From Streptococcus suis (GTDB lineage Bacteria; Bacillota; Bacilli; Lactobacillales; Streptococcaceae), in NCBI RefSeq assembly GCF_019856455.1, contig NZ_CP082205.1:124001-188000 (forward strand): DNA of 64,000 nucleotides, written 5' to 3'. The notes under the pieces were generated by a model that was not told the origin of the DNA, searched no databases, and worked only from the letters and a program-made list of their open reading frames with translations. A program made the translations under genes and the position numbers. Below are positions 1 to 8,457 of the stretch, piece after piece. Numbering within the stretch: the stretch's first letter is position 1; each line of letters begins with the position of its first letter.

Positions 1-474
1 AAATACGAAGCACTTCCTATAGTATGTGTTAATGCGACGGCTGAAAAGAGTACTCGTTGTTCACTAATTCAGAAGAAAGTAGCTGTGTATACAGATAAGT
101 TTTATAATACCAGCGTTAGTATTGATTTTGGATTTTATGTCCCCAAAGGATACATAATAGATCAAAAACAATCTAAATTTACTGAGTTTGATGTAACTGC
201 ATCTTACACTTTAAACGGATCAGTATTCACTTATCATAATATTATTCGTGGTGAATGGTGGGTAGGGCAGACTGCAAAAATGGAAATTCCGATTGGTAAG
301 GATATTTCTGAGGAAGTAGATGTGCATTTTGCTGTATCATCTAAATTAGTGGGAGATAGACCATACCACTATGAAGATATTATAAAATTTGAGTTTAATG
401 AAATGGTTGATGTGACTAGTAGCTCTCAGCACAAATATAAGCAGGAATTTGACCTTAATAAGGTTGTAGTTTAA
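1..474 (+). CDS. Unknown protein, 5' end outside window
   Basis: The frame is open from the first base to TAA at 472-474. A GTG at 85 could start translation, but the codons before it read as normal protein, so the gene very probably begins upstream of the window. The visible 157 residues are rich in beta-prone, aromatic and charged residues and show no signal peptide, transmembrane segment or motif I recognise. Codons are AT-rich, as in the next two genes and unlike the genes after 4151. It lies 56 bp before the propeller gene on the same strand and may share its transcript. Function unknown. Confidence 0.6.
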   Translation, partial: KYEALPIVCVNATAEKSTRCSLIQKKVAVYTDKFYNTSVSIDFGFYVPKGYIIDQKQSKFTEFDVTASYTLNGSVFTYHNIIRGEWWVGQTAKMEIPIGKDISEEVDVHFAVSSKLVGDRPYHYEDIIKFEFNEMVDVTSSSQHKYKQEFDLNKVVV

Positions 475-478
475 GTAA

Positions 479-512
479 TTAAAGATATCATATTTGTATA
501 TGATATCTTTAA
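479..512 (+). terminator. Perfect 15-bp stem-loop between genes
   Basis: Arms 479-493 and 498-512 are perfectly complementary around a TTGT loop. No long T-run follows, so it may be an attenuator or processing site that sets the ratio between the first gene and the propeller/ABC pair rather than a full terminator. Confidence 0.55.
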
Positions 513-530
513 CTGTATAGAGGTGAAGAT

Positions 531-2189
531 ATGTTTAGAAAAAAATTAATAGAAGATATTGAAAATACTAATTTGCTATTTTCTAATTTAAAATGGGCTT
601 TACCTATTGATGGATTAGTTAGAACTCCGTTTTTTGATCCTGAAAATCCACAAGATGGATATGTAGTATTTTATTCAGAAGTTAAGCAAGAATATGGTAT
701 TATAAAGTTCAATATTTTTACTGGTGAAGTTTTATGGACACAGAGTGTAGTCAACGGAGGATATGGGACACCCTTAGTATATAAAAATTTAGTTATTGTA
801 TTGAAGGAATTTGATTCTATTGCAGCATTTTCGAAAGAAGACGGAAAATTTATTTGGGAATATAGAGGGTGTGGGCGAGTACGAAGTTCACTTAATATTA
901 TTGATGATAAAATAGTATTTTCTTCAAGCAATATAATTTATTTTATAACCGAAGATGGAAAATTAGATTTTAAAATAGAAAAAGAAAATTCTTTCTTTTT
1001 TGGAACAATATCTTTATTTAATGGATATTTATTGACAATGTACACTAAGAATGACGCATTAACGCAAACATCTCATATTGTCATAGGTGGTCTCAATCTT
1101 GATGGAGGAGCTCTTTTTGAAGTTGATTTGGGCGAGAGCTATATTATTAGTGCAGACACATCTGGTTTTTTCTTATCGGATGATAGTATATTTGTTTCCT
1201 GTGGAGAAATCGTATTCAATATCAATGCTAATTCAGGAAGTATACTTTGGGAACAACGAATATCAGGTATAGCAGGGAGACATTTACCCGTAGTAGATAG
1301 TAACAACGTTTATACTACAACTCTGTCAGGGAATATATATTGTATAAATAAAAAATCTGGGGAAATAGATTGGATAATAGAAACAAAAGAAGGTTCAATT
1401 GTGGCTCCTCCTAGTATTTTTAGAAAAACTCTTTTGGTTTTAGCTGATTGTTCAATGTACTTTATTGATAAGGTAACAGGTAGAATATATGATCGAAAGG
1501 TGATAGGACACTCTCCTTATAGTGCGATTACAATACAAAGTAATTGCATAATTGTGGGCGGTGGCGAACCACCAGCACATGGTTTATTACAAGGATATCA
1601 AGTATCTGCAGATTACCCTGATGAATTGCTCATAAATCATTTTGAAATAGGAGATATTGTAGAAAATAATGAGTTACAGGTACTGATAAAGATAGATAGT
1701 GATGATATAGAGAATATCAAGATGTTTCCAGCAGTAATATCTCAGAAAGAAATTCTTATAGGTGATAGGATAGGAGAAAGTAAAATATTTTCATTTTTAG
1801 TCCCTCTCAAAAATAATAATGTAAAGGGAATGTATTGTGTACCACTTAAGGTTACTTTTAAATCAGGACTAGAGAAAATAGAGCCTATAATTATTGGGTT
1901 AAGTTCTAATAATTTATTACCAAGTTCTTTTAAGTTAAATCATTTATATCGGAATATACAGCAATCGGATTATTATAATAGTGGAGCGGCAATTGCTGAA
2001 TTTTTATTTAGTATTTATGGAAAAGATATGAAACAAGATGAGTTTAGGAAAATCATTGATTATATAAAAGAAAGAAGTAAGTGGAAAGATGCAGATTTTC
2101 AAACTTGGAGATTAGTTTTAAAAAGAGCATTGAGTTCGCCAGCAACAACTTTAGAAGAATTTATTATAAATGAAGAGGGGATAGAATGA
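531..2189 (+). CDS. PQQ-like beta-propeller repeat protein
   Basis: The 552-residue product has repeated blades in residues about 40-340 of the type seen in PQQ-like/quinoprotein propellers: a G-x-V/I-L/D-W turn followed by hydrophobic strands (GEVLW, GKFIWE, GSILWE, GEIDWI). The last 200 residues form a separate mixed region with a helical end. There is no signal peptide or membrane segment, so it is probably cytoplasmic or carried out with a partner. The start ATG at 531 follows AGAGGTGA. Its stop overlaps the start of the ABC gene by 4 bp, which implies translational coupling. Propellers of this type often act as scaffolds; the substrate here is unknown. It is AT-rich and probably horizontally acquired. 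Confidence 0.7.
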   Translation: MFRKKLIEDIENTNLLFSNLKWALPIDGLVRTPFFDPENPQDGYVVFYSEVKQEYGIIKFNIFTGEVLWTQSVVNGGYGTPLVYKNLVIVLKEFDSIAAFSKEDGKFIWEYRGCGRVRSSLNIIDDKIVFSSSNIIYFITEDGKLDFKIEKENSFFFGTISLFNGYLLTMYTKNDALTQTSHIVIGGLNLDGGALFEVDLGESYIISADTSGFFLSDDSIFVSCGEIVFNINANSGSILWEQRISGIAGRHLPVVDSNNVYTTTLSGNIYCINKKSGEIDWIIETKEGSIVAPPSIFRKTLLVLADCSMYFIDKVTGRIYDRKVIGHSPYSAITIQSNCIIVGGGEPPAHGLLQGYQVSADYPDELLINHFEIGDIVENNELQVLIKIDSDDIENIKMFPAVISQKEILIGDRIGESKIFSFLVPLKNNNVKGMYCVPLKVTFKSGLEKIEPIIIGLSSNNLLPSSFKLNHLYRNIQQSDYYNSGAAIAEFLFSIYGKDMKQDEFRKIIDYIKERSKWKDADFQTWRLVLKRALSSPATTLEEFIINEEGIE

Positions 2190-3760
2190 ATAAAAAGCGA
2201 ACAATAAGTTTTTTTAGACAATTAATTAAAAGTATAGGAATTACTCAAGTTTGTATCTATGTAGGCATCATAGTCGTTTTATTCTTATTGATAGGAATCC
2301 AGCCTTTTTTAATATCTGAACTTTTTTCATTTACTAAATCAACTATAGATTATACTTATCTATTCTTACTTTTATTATCATTTTTATCTGTATCATTTGT
2401 AGCGTTTCCGAAAAATTATATGTTGCAAAAAGTCAGAAAAGTTTCGAAATCTATTGTTTTTAAGGACATATCAGATAAAAGTTATTCTAAGTTCGTTGAT
2501 ATGAATTTAGGAGAAGTTCAAAATTTAGCATCTGAAATTTCATACTCAGCTAGATCGCTACAGTATGAAAGTATTAGTTTTATTTTAAATGTTATATTGA
2601 TTATCTCTTTGTACGCATTTTCGCTTATAACCTATGATATTTTTATTGGTGGCGTTTATATATTATTTTGTAGTCTTTATCTATGGCTATCTATTGTATT
2701 TTCAAAAGATAATGTTCGCCTGATTCAAGATGCGTTGGATTCAACTAGTGAGACCAATTCCTTTTTTGTTGATTATTTTCAAAATGTAGAGGTAATTATT
2801 TCTACATTTAGACAATTTTTTGAAACTAAGAAATACGATACAATTTTAAGCAAAGAGCAAAAAACATATTTTAATCTACAAAAAAGGATAGATAGTCATC
2901 AGTTATTGTTACAGTTAATTCTATCAGTTATGACTGTTGTCATGATTGTATTAGTATTAAATAAAAGTAGTGATGGTAGTATGGCTTATATCCTAGTCTT
3001 AGTTTACTCATCTATTCATATGAACGGATTTGGCAAACAATTTTTATCTGTTTTAGAATCCCTAGATCGATTAGATTTAGCTTTAGATAAAATTGATTTT
3101 GGTAGATTAAATAAGGTATCTATATCACATGAGAATACAGATACAGATAGTTTGATTTCTTTAAAAAATGTTCAATTTTCCCATGGTGATAAGAAAATTT
3201 TTGATAATTTAACATTCAGCATTCGAAGAGGAAAATTTATTTTAATTAGAGGAAAAAATGGAACGGGAAAGTCAACTTTATTAAAGTTAGTAAAAGGGAT
3301 GATTACTCCTGATTCTGGAAGCGTTACGCATTATTTATCTTCAGAACAAATAGGGTATTTATCACAAAAGATGACTTTATTTGATCGTACTTTGAAAGAG
3401 AACATGATATACCCTTTGGATAAGGTTGATGATGCCTTGTTAATGAACCTAATCGCAGAATTAAAAATGACAACTCTTATTCAAGATGTACATGGATGGT
3501 CTGAAAGAAAACCAGGTGATTTTGGGGATAAGTTGTCAGGTGGGGAAAAGCAAAAGATATTGATTGCCAGAGGTATAATCAATCAATATGAAGTTTTATT
3601 ATTGGATGAAATAGATTCTGCTTTAGATTTAGAAATGCAGACTCAATTAATGACTATTTTAAAAAAATATTACCAAAATAAAACCGTCGTTATGGTAAGT
3701 CATAGGAAAATAGAAGAGTCGTTCTTTGATGATATAATTGATATTGAAACGATTAATTGA
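2186..3760 (+). CDS. ABC exporter, fused permease and ATPase
   Basis: 524 residues. The N-terminal 290 residues contain about six hydrophobic segments of an exporter-type membrane domain. The nucleotide-binding domain has Walker A GKNGTGKST (near residue 360), signature LSGGEKQ, Walker B VLLLDEID and a switch histidine in VSHR. One half-transporter per polypeptide implies a homodimer. No N-terminal C39 peptidase domain is present, so it would not trim a double-glycine leader itself. It overlaps the propeller gene by 4 bp after a GAGGGG ribosome-binding site, so the two should act together, perhaps in export of a peptide or lipid-like product. Substrate unknown. Confidence 0.85.
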   Translation: MNKKRTISFFRQLIKSIGITQVCIYVGIIVVLFLLIGIQPFLISELFSFTKSTIDYTYLFLLLLSFLSVSFVAFPKNYMLQKVRKVSKSIVFKDISDKSYSKFVDMNLGEVQNLASEISYSARSLQYESISFILNVILIISLYAFSLITYDIFIGGVYILFCSLYLWLSIVFSKDNVRLIQDALDSTSETNSFFVDYFQNVEVIISTFRQFFETKKYDTILSKEQKTYFNLQKRIDSHQLLLQLILSVMTVVMIVLVLNKSSDGSMAYILVLVYSSIHMNGFGKQFLSVLESLDRLDLALDKIDFGRLNKVSISHENTDTDSLISLKNVQFSHGDKKIFDNLTFSIRRGKFILIRGKNGTGKSTLLKLVKGMITPDSGSVTHYLSSEQIGYLSQKMTLFDRTLKENMIYPLDKVDDALLMNLIAELKMTTLIQDVHGWSERKPGDFGDKLSGGEKQKILIARGIINQYEVLLLDEIDSALDLEMQTQLMTILKKYYQNKTVVMVSHRKIEESFFDDIIDIETIN

Positions 3761-3798
3761 AATTAGAATAAACATTAGTTGTTCGAGTCAATTTTTTA

Positions 3799-4011
3799 GT
3801 GACTATAAGATTATTCATAGTGGTAATAAAATTATTCGATTGCATTGGTGAAGTTAATTCTCAATACTCACAGGTATGTCCCAAAAGAATAGTTAGATTT
3901 TATTGGGGTAGTGATATAGACCACGGAGTAACTTTGGATGAACTAAAAAATTTATTGATAACTAAAGATATTAAGAAATGTCGAAAAAATACACTTTACA
4001 TTCTTCGGTAG
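3799..4011 (+). CDS. Doubtful 70-codon ORF in 390-bp gap
   Basis: A GTG-initiated frame with no convincing ribosome-binding site and no recognisable motif. The whole 3761-4150 interval is AT-rich. It could be a decayed gene or chance. I see no RNA gene or repeat here; a TATAAT-like box lies near 4066 ahead of the HAD gene. Confidence 0.2.
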   Translation: MTIRLFIVVIKLFDCIGEVNSQYSQVCPKRIVRFYWGSDIDHGVTLDELKNLLITKDIKKCRKNTLYILR

Positions 4012-4150
4012 CATTAAAAAGCCTCTCTTAATTTTTGGGGATTATGTTTCATGCTAACTGTGTGGTATAATAAAAGAAATTATACTAGGATTTAAGATGC
4101 ACACCCTACATGGTTTTTGCACCCCCTTGAAAGGGAAAAGGTTAGATTGT

Positions 4151-4981
4151 ATGATAAAGCTGATAGCAACAGATATGGATGGCACATTCTTAGATGGTCA
4201 AGGAAGTTTTGATAGAGAGCGATTTTCGAGGGTCTTGGATCAACTAGATCAGAAAAAGATTCCTTTTGTTATCGCTAGTGGCAATGGAATTGGGCGATTG
4301 CTACAATTATGCCAAGGATTTGAGCAACGACTGATTTTTGTAGCAGATAATGGAGCCCATGTTTATCAAAATGGCCAAACCATGATTCGACGGGCTATTC
4401 AGCAAGAAGAAGTCGAAGCTATACTGCATTTTTTCAAAGGACGTTGGGCGGATGTATGTCTGATGTTATCCAATGAAGAAAATATCTATATGCAGGCGGG
4501 AGCCGGACAGCCTTTTGAGGGAACGGATTTACCGATTGAACCTGCCCAAATGGCTGCCTTTCAGAGTCGTGTGACCTATTTAGACGACCTCAGTGCCTAT
4601 CCTATTTCTGAGCCGATTTATAAGGTTGGTCTCTGGGTTCCTGAAGCGCGTGTGGAGTCGATAACGGAAGGCTTTAATCAGGCCTTTCAAGGCACTCTAG
4701 TGGCAGTCACTAGTGGCTATGGCTCCATCGATATCTTGCCAGAAGGGATTCATAAGGCATGGGGCTTGAAACAGGTTTTGACCTGTTTGGATATCGAACC
4801 TGAACAGGCAATGGCCTTCGGAGATTCGGACAATGATATCGAGATGTTAAACTATGTAGGTTATTCCTATGCCATGGAAAATGCGACAGACAAGGTCAAG
4901 GCAGTAGCCAAGTACCGAGCTCCCAGCCATTTGGAAGCTGGTGTGCTTCAGGTCATTGAAGAATATATAGACAATATGTAA
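4151..4981 (+). CDS. Cof-type HAD-IIB sugar-phosphatase-like hydrolase
   Basis: 276 residues from ATG 4151, preceded by AAGGGAAAAGG; an in-frame ATG at 4097 lacks family similarity ahead of MIKLIATDMDG. HAD motif I is DMDGT with the nucleophile Asp and acid Asp, motif II is VIASGNG, the motif III lysine lies before the cap exit, and motif IV is GDSDNDIEML. The C2 cap lies between motifs II and III. The family dephosphorylates sugar phosphates or pyridoxal phosphate in the cytoplasm; the substrate cannot be told. The last three codons and the stop come from the end of the adjacent IS110 element, so the native C-terminus has been replaced. Before insertion the frame would have ended two codons further on, inside the repeat now at 6577. 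Confidence 0.9.
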   Translation: MIKLIATDMDGTFLDGQGSFDRERFSRVLDQLDQKKIPFVIASGNGIGRLLQLCQGFEQRLIFVADNGAHVYQNGQTMIRRAIQQEEVEAILHFFKGRWADVCLMLSNEENIYMQAGAGQPFEGTDLPIEPAQMAAFQSRVTYLDDLSAYPISEPIYKVGLWVPEARVESITEGFNQAFQGTLVAVTSGYGSIDILPEGIHKAWGLKQVLTCLDIEPEQAMAFGDSDNDIEMLNYVGYSYAMENATDKVKAVAKYRAPSHLEAGVLQVIEEYIDNM

Positions 4982-5078
4982 AGACCCCCAGTTGAGAATT
5001 CGTGGATTTACCTGTACACTAGAATAAAAAAACAATCAACTTCTAACAGGAATTACCACACTCAATTGGAGGTCTTAT

Positions 5079-6200
5079 ATGTTTCATTTTACCACACTTT
5101 TCATCGGAATGGATGTTCACAAAGAAAGTTTTTCACTCTGCTATTATGATATGATGACCAATCAATTCAAACATAGCACTAAAGTTAGTCCAAATGTTAG
5201 CTATATTGTGAACTATGTGAATGAGCTTCGTCGTTTATATGGTCAAGATGCAGAAGTGTTATGTGGCTACGAAGCTGGATGCCTCGGATTTACCCTATAT
5301 CACCAGCTACAAGCTCACGGGATTCCCTGTATCGTGATGGCACCTACAACGGTAATGAAGGAAGGATCTAAGCGTGTTAAGACTGATAAGAAAGATGCGG
5401 CTCAGCTCGCAAAAGCTCTGGCCTTTCGTAGCTATCAGCCTGTTCATATTCCTACTGCTGAGGATGAACAAGTCAAAGAATATATCCGTATGAGAACAGA
5501 CCACAAAGTGGCTCTGAAGAAAATCAAACAACAAATTCTTGCCTTCTGTCTCCGACATGATTTTCGCTATACCGAGGGAAGCAGTAATTGGACACAGAAA
5601 CATGTTCGCTGGCTCCGTTCCCTAAAACCTGAGGGACTTTACGCAGAGATTTTGACAGAATATCTATTGACCTATGAGAAATTAGTAGATCAAATAGAAC
5701 GGTATGATGCACGAATTGAGCAACTGGGTCAAAGCGACAGTTATCAAGAGAAGGTCTCACGGCTTTCTTGCTTTATTGGCATTAAAACACTAACTGCTCT
5801 TTCCATTGTGACAGAAATCGGTGATTTTAATCGCTTTGCGACAGCTCAACATTTTGCTTCTTATCTTGGGCTAACTCCTAGCGAAAATTCTAGCGGCGAC
5901 AAGGAGAGAAGAGGTGCTATCACCAAAGCTGGGAATAGCCATGTGAGACGACTTCTGATAGAAGCTGCACAATCATTGGCTAAGGGGACGATTGGGTATA
6001 AATCCAAAGAATTGAAAAGGAGACAAAGTGGAAACCGAGTGGAGGTGATTGCTTATGCGGATAAGGCTAATGAACGCTTAAGAAGACGTTATCGCACACT
6101 TGTTCTAGGAAAAAATAAGAAACAAAATGTTGCTAAAACAGCTATTGCACGAGAATTGTCTGGTTTTATTTGGGGGATGATGACAGGAAGAATAGCTTGA
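5079..6200 (+). CDS. IS110-family DEDD transposase
   Basis: 373 residues. The N-terminal RuvC-like DEDD domain shows GMDVHK (Asp), CGYEAG (Glu) and TDKKDA (two Asp). A central coiled region is followed by the Tnp_20 domain with GLTPSENSSG containing the serine cluster characteristic of the family. These recombinases insert without target duplication and are guided by an element-encoded bridge RNA (established for IS110/IS1111). The start follows GGAGG at 5068-5072. It differs from the other copies at a few residues (MMTNQ here versus MMANQ), so the copies are recent. Confidence 0.95.
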   Translation: MFHFTTLFIGMDVHKESFSLCYYDMMTNQFKHSTKVSPNVSYIVNYVNELRRLYGQDAEVLCGYEAGCLGFTLYHQLQAHGIPCIVMAPTTVMKEGSKRVKTDKKDAAQLAKALAFRSYQPVHIPTAEDEQVKEYIRMRTDHKVALKKIKQQILAFCLRHDFRYTEGSSNWTQKHVRWLRSLKPEGLYAEILTEYLLTYEKLVDQIERYDARIEQLGQSDSYQEKVSRLSCFIGIKTLTALSIVTEIGDFNRFATAQHFASYLGLTPSENSSGDKERRGAITKAGNSHVRRLLIEAAQSLAKGTIGYKSKELKRRQSGNRVEVIAYADKANERLRRRYRTLVLGKNKKQNVAKTAIARELSGFIWGMMTGRIA

Positions 6201-6576
6201 AGTTAGCGCTTGTTTTCATGTACACTTTTGACCATTAAGTTTTATCATCGCAGAGCGATGAGGAATCCCTATTTCTATCCAAAATCACTGGGTGAATTTG
6301 GACAGAAATAAGGATTGAAATCATGTTTGAATGGAAAGTATCTTGAAGGAGTTTAGGACTTCAAGGTTTGAGTCATCTACGAAACGACTAAGTGGCACAA
6401 TTGTGATCCACGCTTATAGAGAGTAGGACTCGCGGCAGAACCATTGACCTGTAGGTAACCAATCCACGAATATCAGAGTGGCCAATGCCCGAAGCTAAGA
6501 ACTAGGCTCTTTCTAGATACTTTTCATTTTTTAATCAGTTCGATTGTTTTTACTTGACAAAGGGCTTTACATATCA
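6201..6576 (+). ncRNA. Candidate bridge/seek RNA region of IS110 copy 1
   Basis: The 376-bp right noncoding end is the place where IS1111-type elements encode their guide RNA. Visible structure: a perfect 7-bp stem 6245-6251/6255-6261 and a long imperfect hairpin at 6264-6315. Possible guide segments are AAACGAC (6382-6388), complementary to GTCGTTT of the target at 6577, TATAG (6415-6419) matching the left target flank, and ATATCAG (6470-6476) matching the element end. The same sequence is present in inverse at 6788-7163 and 49489-49864. The RNA and guide assignments are inference. Confidence 0.5.
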
Positions 6577-6787
6577 GTCGTTTAGTTTGCTTTTAGTACT
6601 AGCTTCAAAGGTTCGGGGAACCTTTGGAGGCTGGAAATAAAGCGAACAACGTTCGCATCAAAAAGTCGCAGGCTGTACTGGAGTACGGCAAAGCGAGTTC
6701 AAATCACTCCTGTGGAGTGTTTGAAGTTGGAAATAAGGAAACGACGTTTCCTCGCTCGTCGAAGTAATCAAAGATAAACTAAATGAC
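6577..6787 (-). repeat. Hairpin-rich miniature repeat between two IS110 copies
   Basis: 211 bp with imperfect terminal inverted repeats GTCGTTTAGTTT / AAACTAAATGAC. Read on the minus strand, its ends match the element at 28104-28201 (GTCATTTAGTTT...ATTACTTCG and CTAGTACTAAAAG...AAACTAAA.GAC), but the middle differs. The middle is a row of short hairpins, including AAAGGTTC/GAACCTTT, GCGAAC/GTTCGC, GTACT/AGTAC and CACTC/GAGTG. No coding capacity. It is a non-autonomous mobile repeat rather than a gene. Confidence 0.7.
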
Positions 6788-8394
6788 TGATATGTAAAGC
6801 CCTTTGTCAAGTAAAAACAATCGAACTGATTAAAAAATGAAAAGTATCTAGAAAGAGCCTAGTTCTTAGCTTCGGGCATTGGCCACTCTGATATTCGTGG
6901 ATTGGTTACCTACAGGTCAATGGTTCTGCCGCGAGTCCTACTCTCTATAAGCGTGGATCACAATTGTGCCACTTAGTCGTTTCGTAGATGACTCAAACCT
7001 TGAAGTCCTAAACTCCTTCAAGATACTTTCCATTCAAACATGATTTCAATCCTTATTTCTGTCCAAATTCACCCAGTGATTTTGGATAGAAATAGGGATT
7101 CCTCATCGCTCTGCGATGATAAAACTTAATGGTCAAAAGTGTACATGAAAACAAGCGCTAACTTCAAGCTATTCTTCCTGTCATCATCCCCCAAATAAAA
7201 CCAGACAATTCTCGTGCAATAGCTGTTTTAGCAACATTTTGTTTCTTATTTTTTCCTAGAACAAGTGTGCGATAACGTCTTCTTAAGCGTTCATTAGCCT
7301 TATCCGCATAAGCAATCACCTCCACTCGGTTTCCACTTTGTCTCCTTTTCAATTCTTTGGATTTATACCCAATCGTCCCCTTAGCCAATGATTGTGCAGC
7401 TTCTATCAGAAGTCGTCTCACATGGCTATTCCCAGCTTTGGTGATAGCACCTCTTCTCTCCTTGTCGCCGCTAGAATTTTCGCTAGGAGTTAGCCCAAGA
7501 TAAGAAGCAAAATGTTGAGCTGTCGCAAAGCGATTAAAATCACCGATTTCTGTCACAATGGAAAGAGCAGTTAGTGTTTTAATGCCAATAAAGCAAGAAA
7601 GCCGTGAGACCTTCTCTTGATAACTGTCGCTTTGACCCAGTTGCTCAATTCGTGCATCATACCGTTCTATTTGATCTACTAATTTCTCATAGGTCAATAG
7701 ATATTCTGTCAAAATCTCTGCGTAAAGTCCCTCAGGTTTTAGGGAACGGAGCCAGCGAACATGTTTCTGTGTCCAATTACTGCTTCCCTCGGTATAGCGA
7801 AAATCATGTCGGAGACAGAAGGCAAGAATTTGTTGTTTGATTTTCTTCAGAGCCACTTTGTGGTCTGTTCTCATGCGGATATATTCTTTGACTTGTTCAT
7901 CCTCAACAGTAGGAATATGAACAGGCCGATAGCTACGAAAGGCCAGAGCTTTTGCGAGCTGAGCTGCATCTTTTTTATCAGTCTTAACACGCTTAGATCC
8001 TTCCTTCATCACCGTTGTAGGCGCCATCACGATACAGGGAATCCCGTGAGCTTGTAGCTGGTGATATAGGGTAAATCCGAGACATCCGGCTTCGTAGCCA
8101 CATAACACTTCTGCATCTTGACCATATAAACGACGAAGCTCATTCACATAGTTCACAATATAGCTAACATTTGGACCAACTTTAGTGCTATGTTTGAATT
8201 GATTCGCCATCATATCATAATAGCAGAGTGAAAAACTTTCTTTGTGAACATCCATTCCGATGAAAAGTGTGGTAAAATGAAACATATAAGACCTCCAATT
8301 GAGTGTGGTAATTCCTGTTAGAAGTTGATTGTTTTTTTATTCTAGTGTACAGGTAAATCCACGAATTCTCAACTGGGGGTCTTTACATATTGTC
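6788..8394 (-). mobile_element. IS110-family element, copy 2, inverted
   Basis: 1607 bp, inverted relative to copy 1, with the same ends. It abuts the other terminus of the 6577-6787 repeat, so each terminus carries one IS in mirror orientation. The flank outside its left end is TATA, as at the other copies. Confidence 0.85.
7164..8285 (-). CDS. IS110-family DEDD transposase, copy 2
   Basis: 373 residues, nearly identical to the product at 5079-6200 with the same DEDD residues and PSENSSG serine cluster. Three substitutions are evident near the N-terminus and around residue 130 (MMANQ, VGPN, SYRPVHIPTVE). The reading frame is intact and the ribosome-binding site GGAGG precedes the start, so it is potentially active. 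Confidence 0.95.
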   Translation of the reverse strand: MFHFTTLFIGMDVHKESFSLCYYDMMANQFKHSTKVGPNVSYIVNYVNELRRLYGQDAEVLCGYEAGCLGFTLYHQLQAHGIPCIVMAPTTVMKEGSKRVKTDKKDAAQLAKALAFRSYRPVHIPTVEDEQVKEYIRMRTDHKVALKKIKQQILAFCLRHDFRYTEGSSNWTQKHVRWLRSLKPEGLYAEILTEYLLTYEKLVDQIERYDARIEQLGQSDSYQEKVSRLSCFIGIKTLTALSIVTEIGDFNRFATAQHFASYLGLTPSENSSGDKERRGAITKAGNSHVRRLLIEAAQSLAKGTIGYKSKELKRRQSGNRVEVIAYADKANERLRRRYRTLVLGKNKKQNVAKTAIARELSGFIWGMMTGRIA

Positions 8395-8414
8395 TATATT
8401 TTATAAGTATATAG

Positions 8415-8457
8415 AAAAAAGCTAGTGCTCTCAATCCAGAGAATGCTAGCTTTTTTT
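8415..8457 (-). terminator. Terminator after the ABC-2 exporter operon
   Basis: A hairpin built on AAAAAGCTAG and CTAGCTTTTT with an inner GCTCTC/GAGA pairing ends in T-runs on both strands, so it can work in both directions. It directly follows the stop of the last permease gene. Confidence 0.8.

Larger units (their letters stand above)
4970..6576 (+). mobile_element. IS110-family element, copy 1 (IS1111-like layout)
   Basis: Boundaries come from comparing three copies in the window, all exactly 1607 bp. The left end starts GACAATATGTAAAG and the right end, read inward, starts TGATATGTAAAG, so subterminal inverted repeats share ATATGTAAAG. The left noncoding end is 109 bp and the right is 376 bp, the arrangement of the IS1111 subgroup. 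No target duplication is needed. It sits at the end of the small repeat at 6577 with TATA on its left and GTCGTTTAG on its right. Confidence 0.85.

Noticed and set aside
3799..4011. 70-codon ORF as a precursor peptide for the propeller/ABC cluster
   Set aside because: No ribosome-binding site, no leader motif, and GTG start only; kept as a low-confidence entry.
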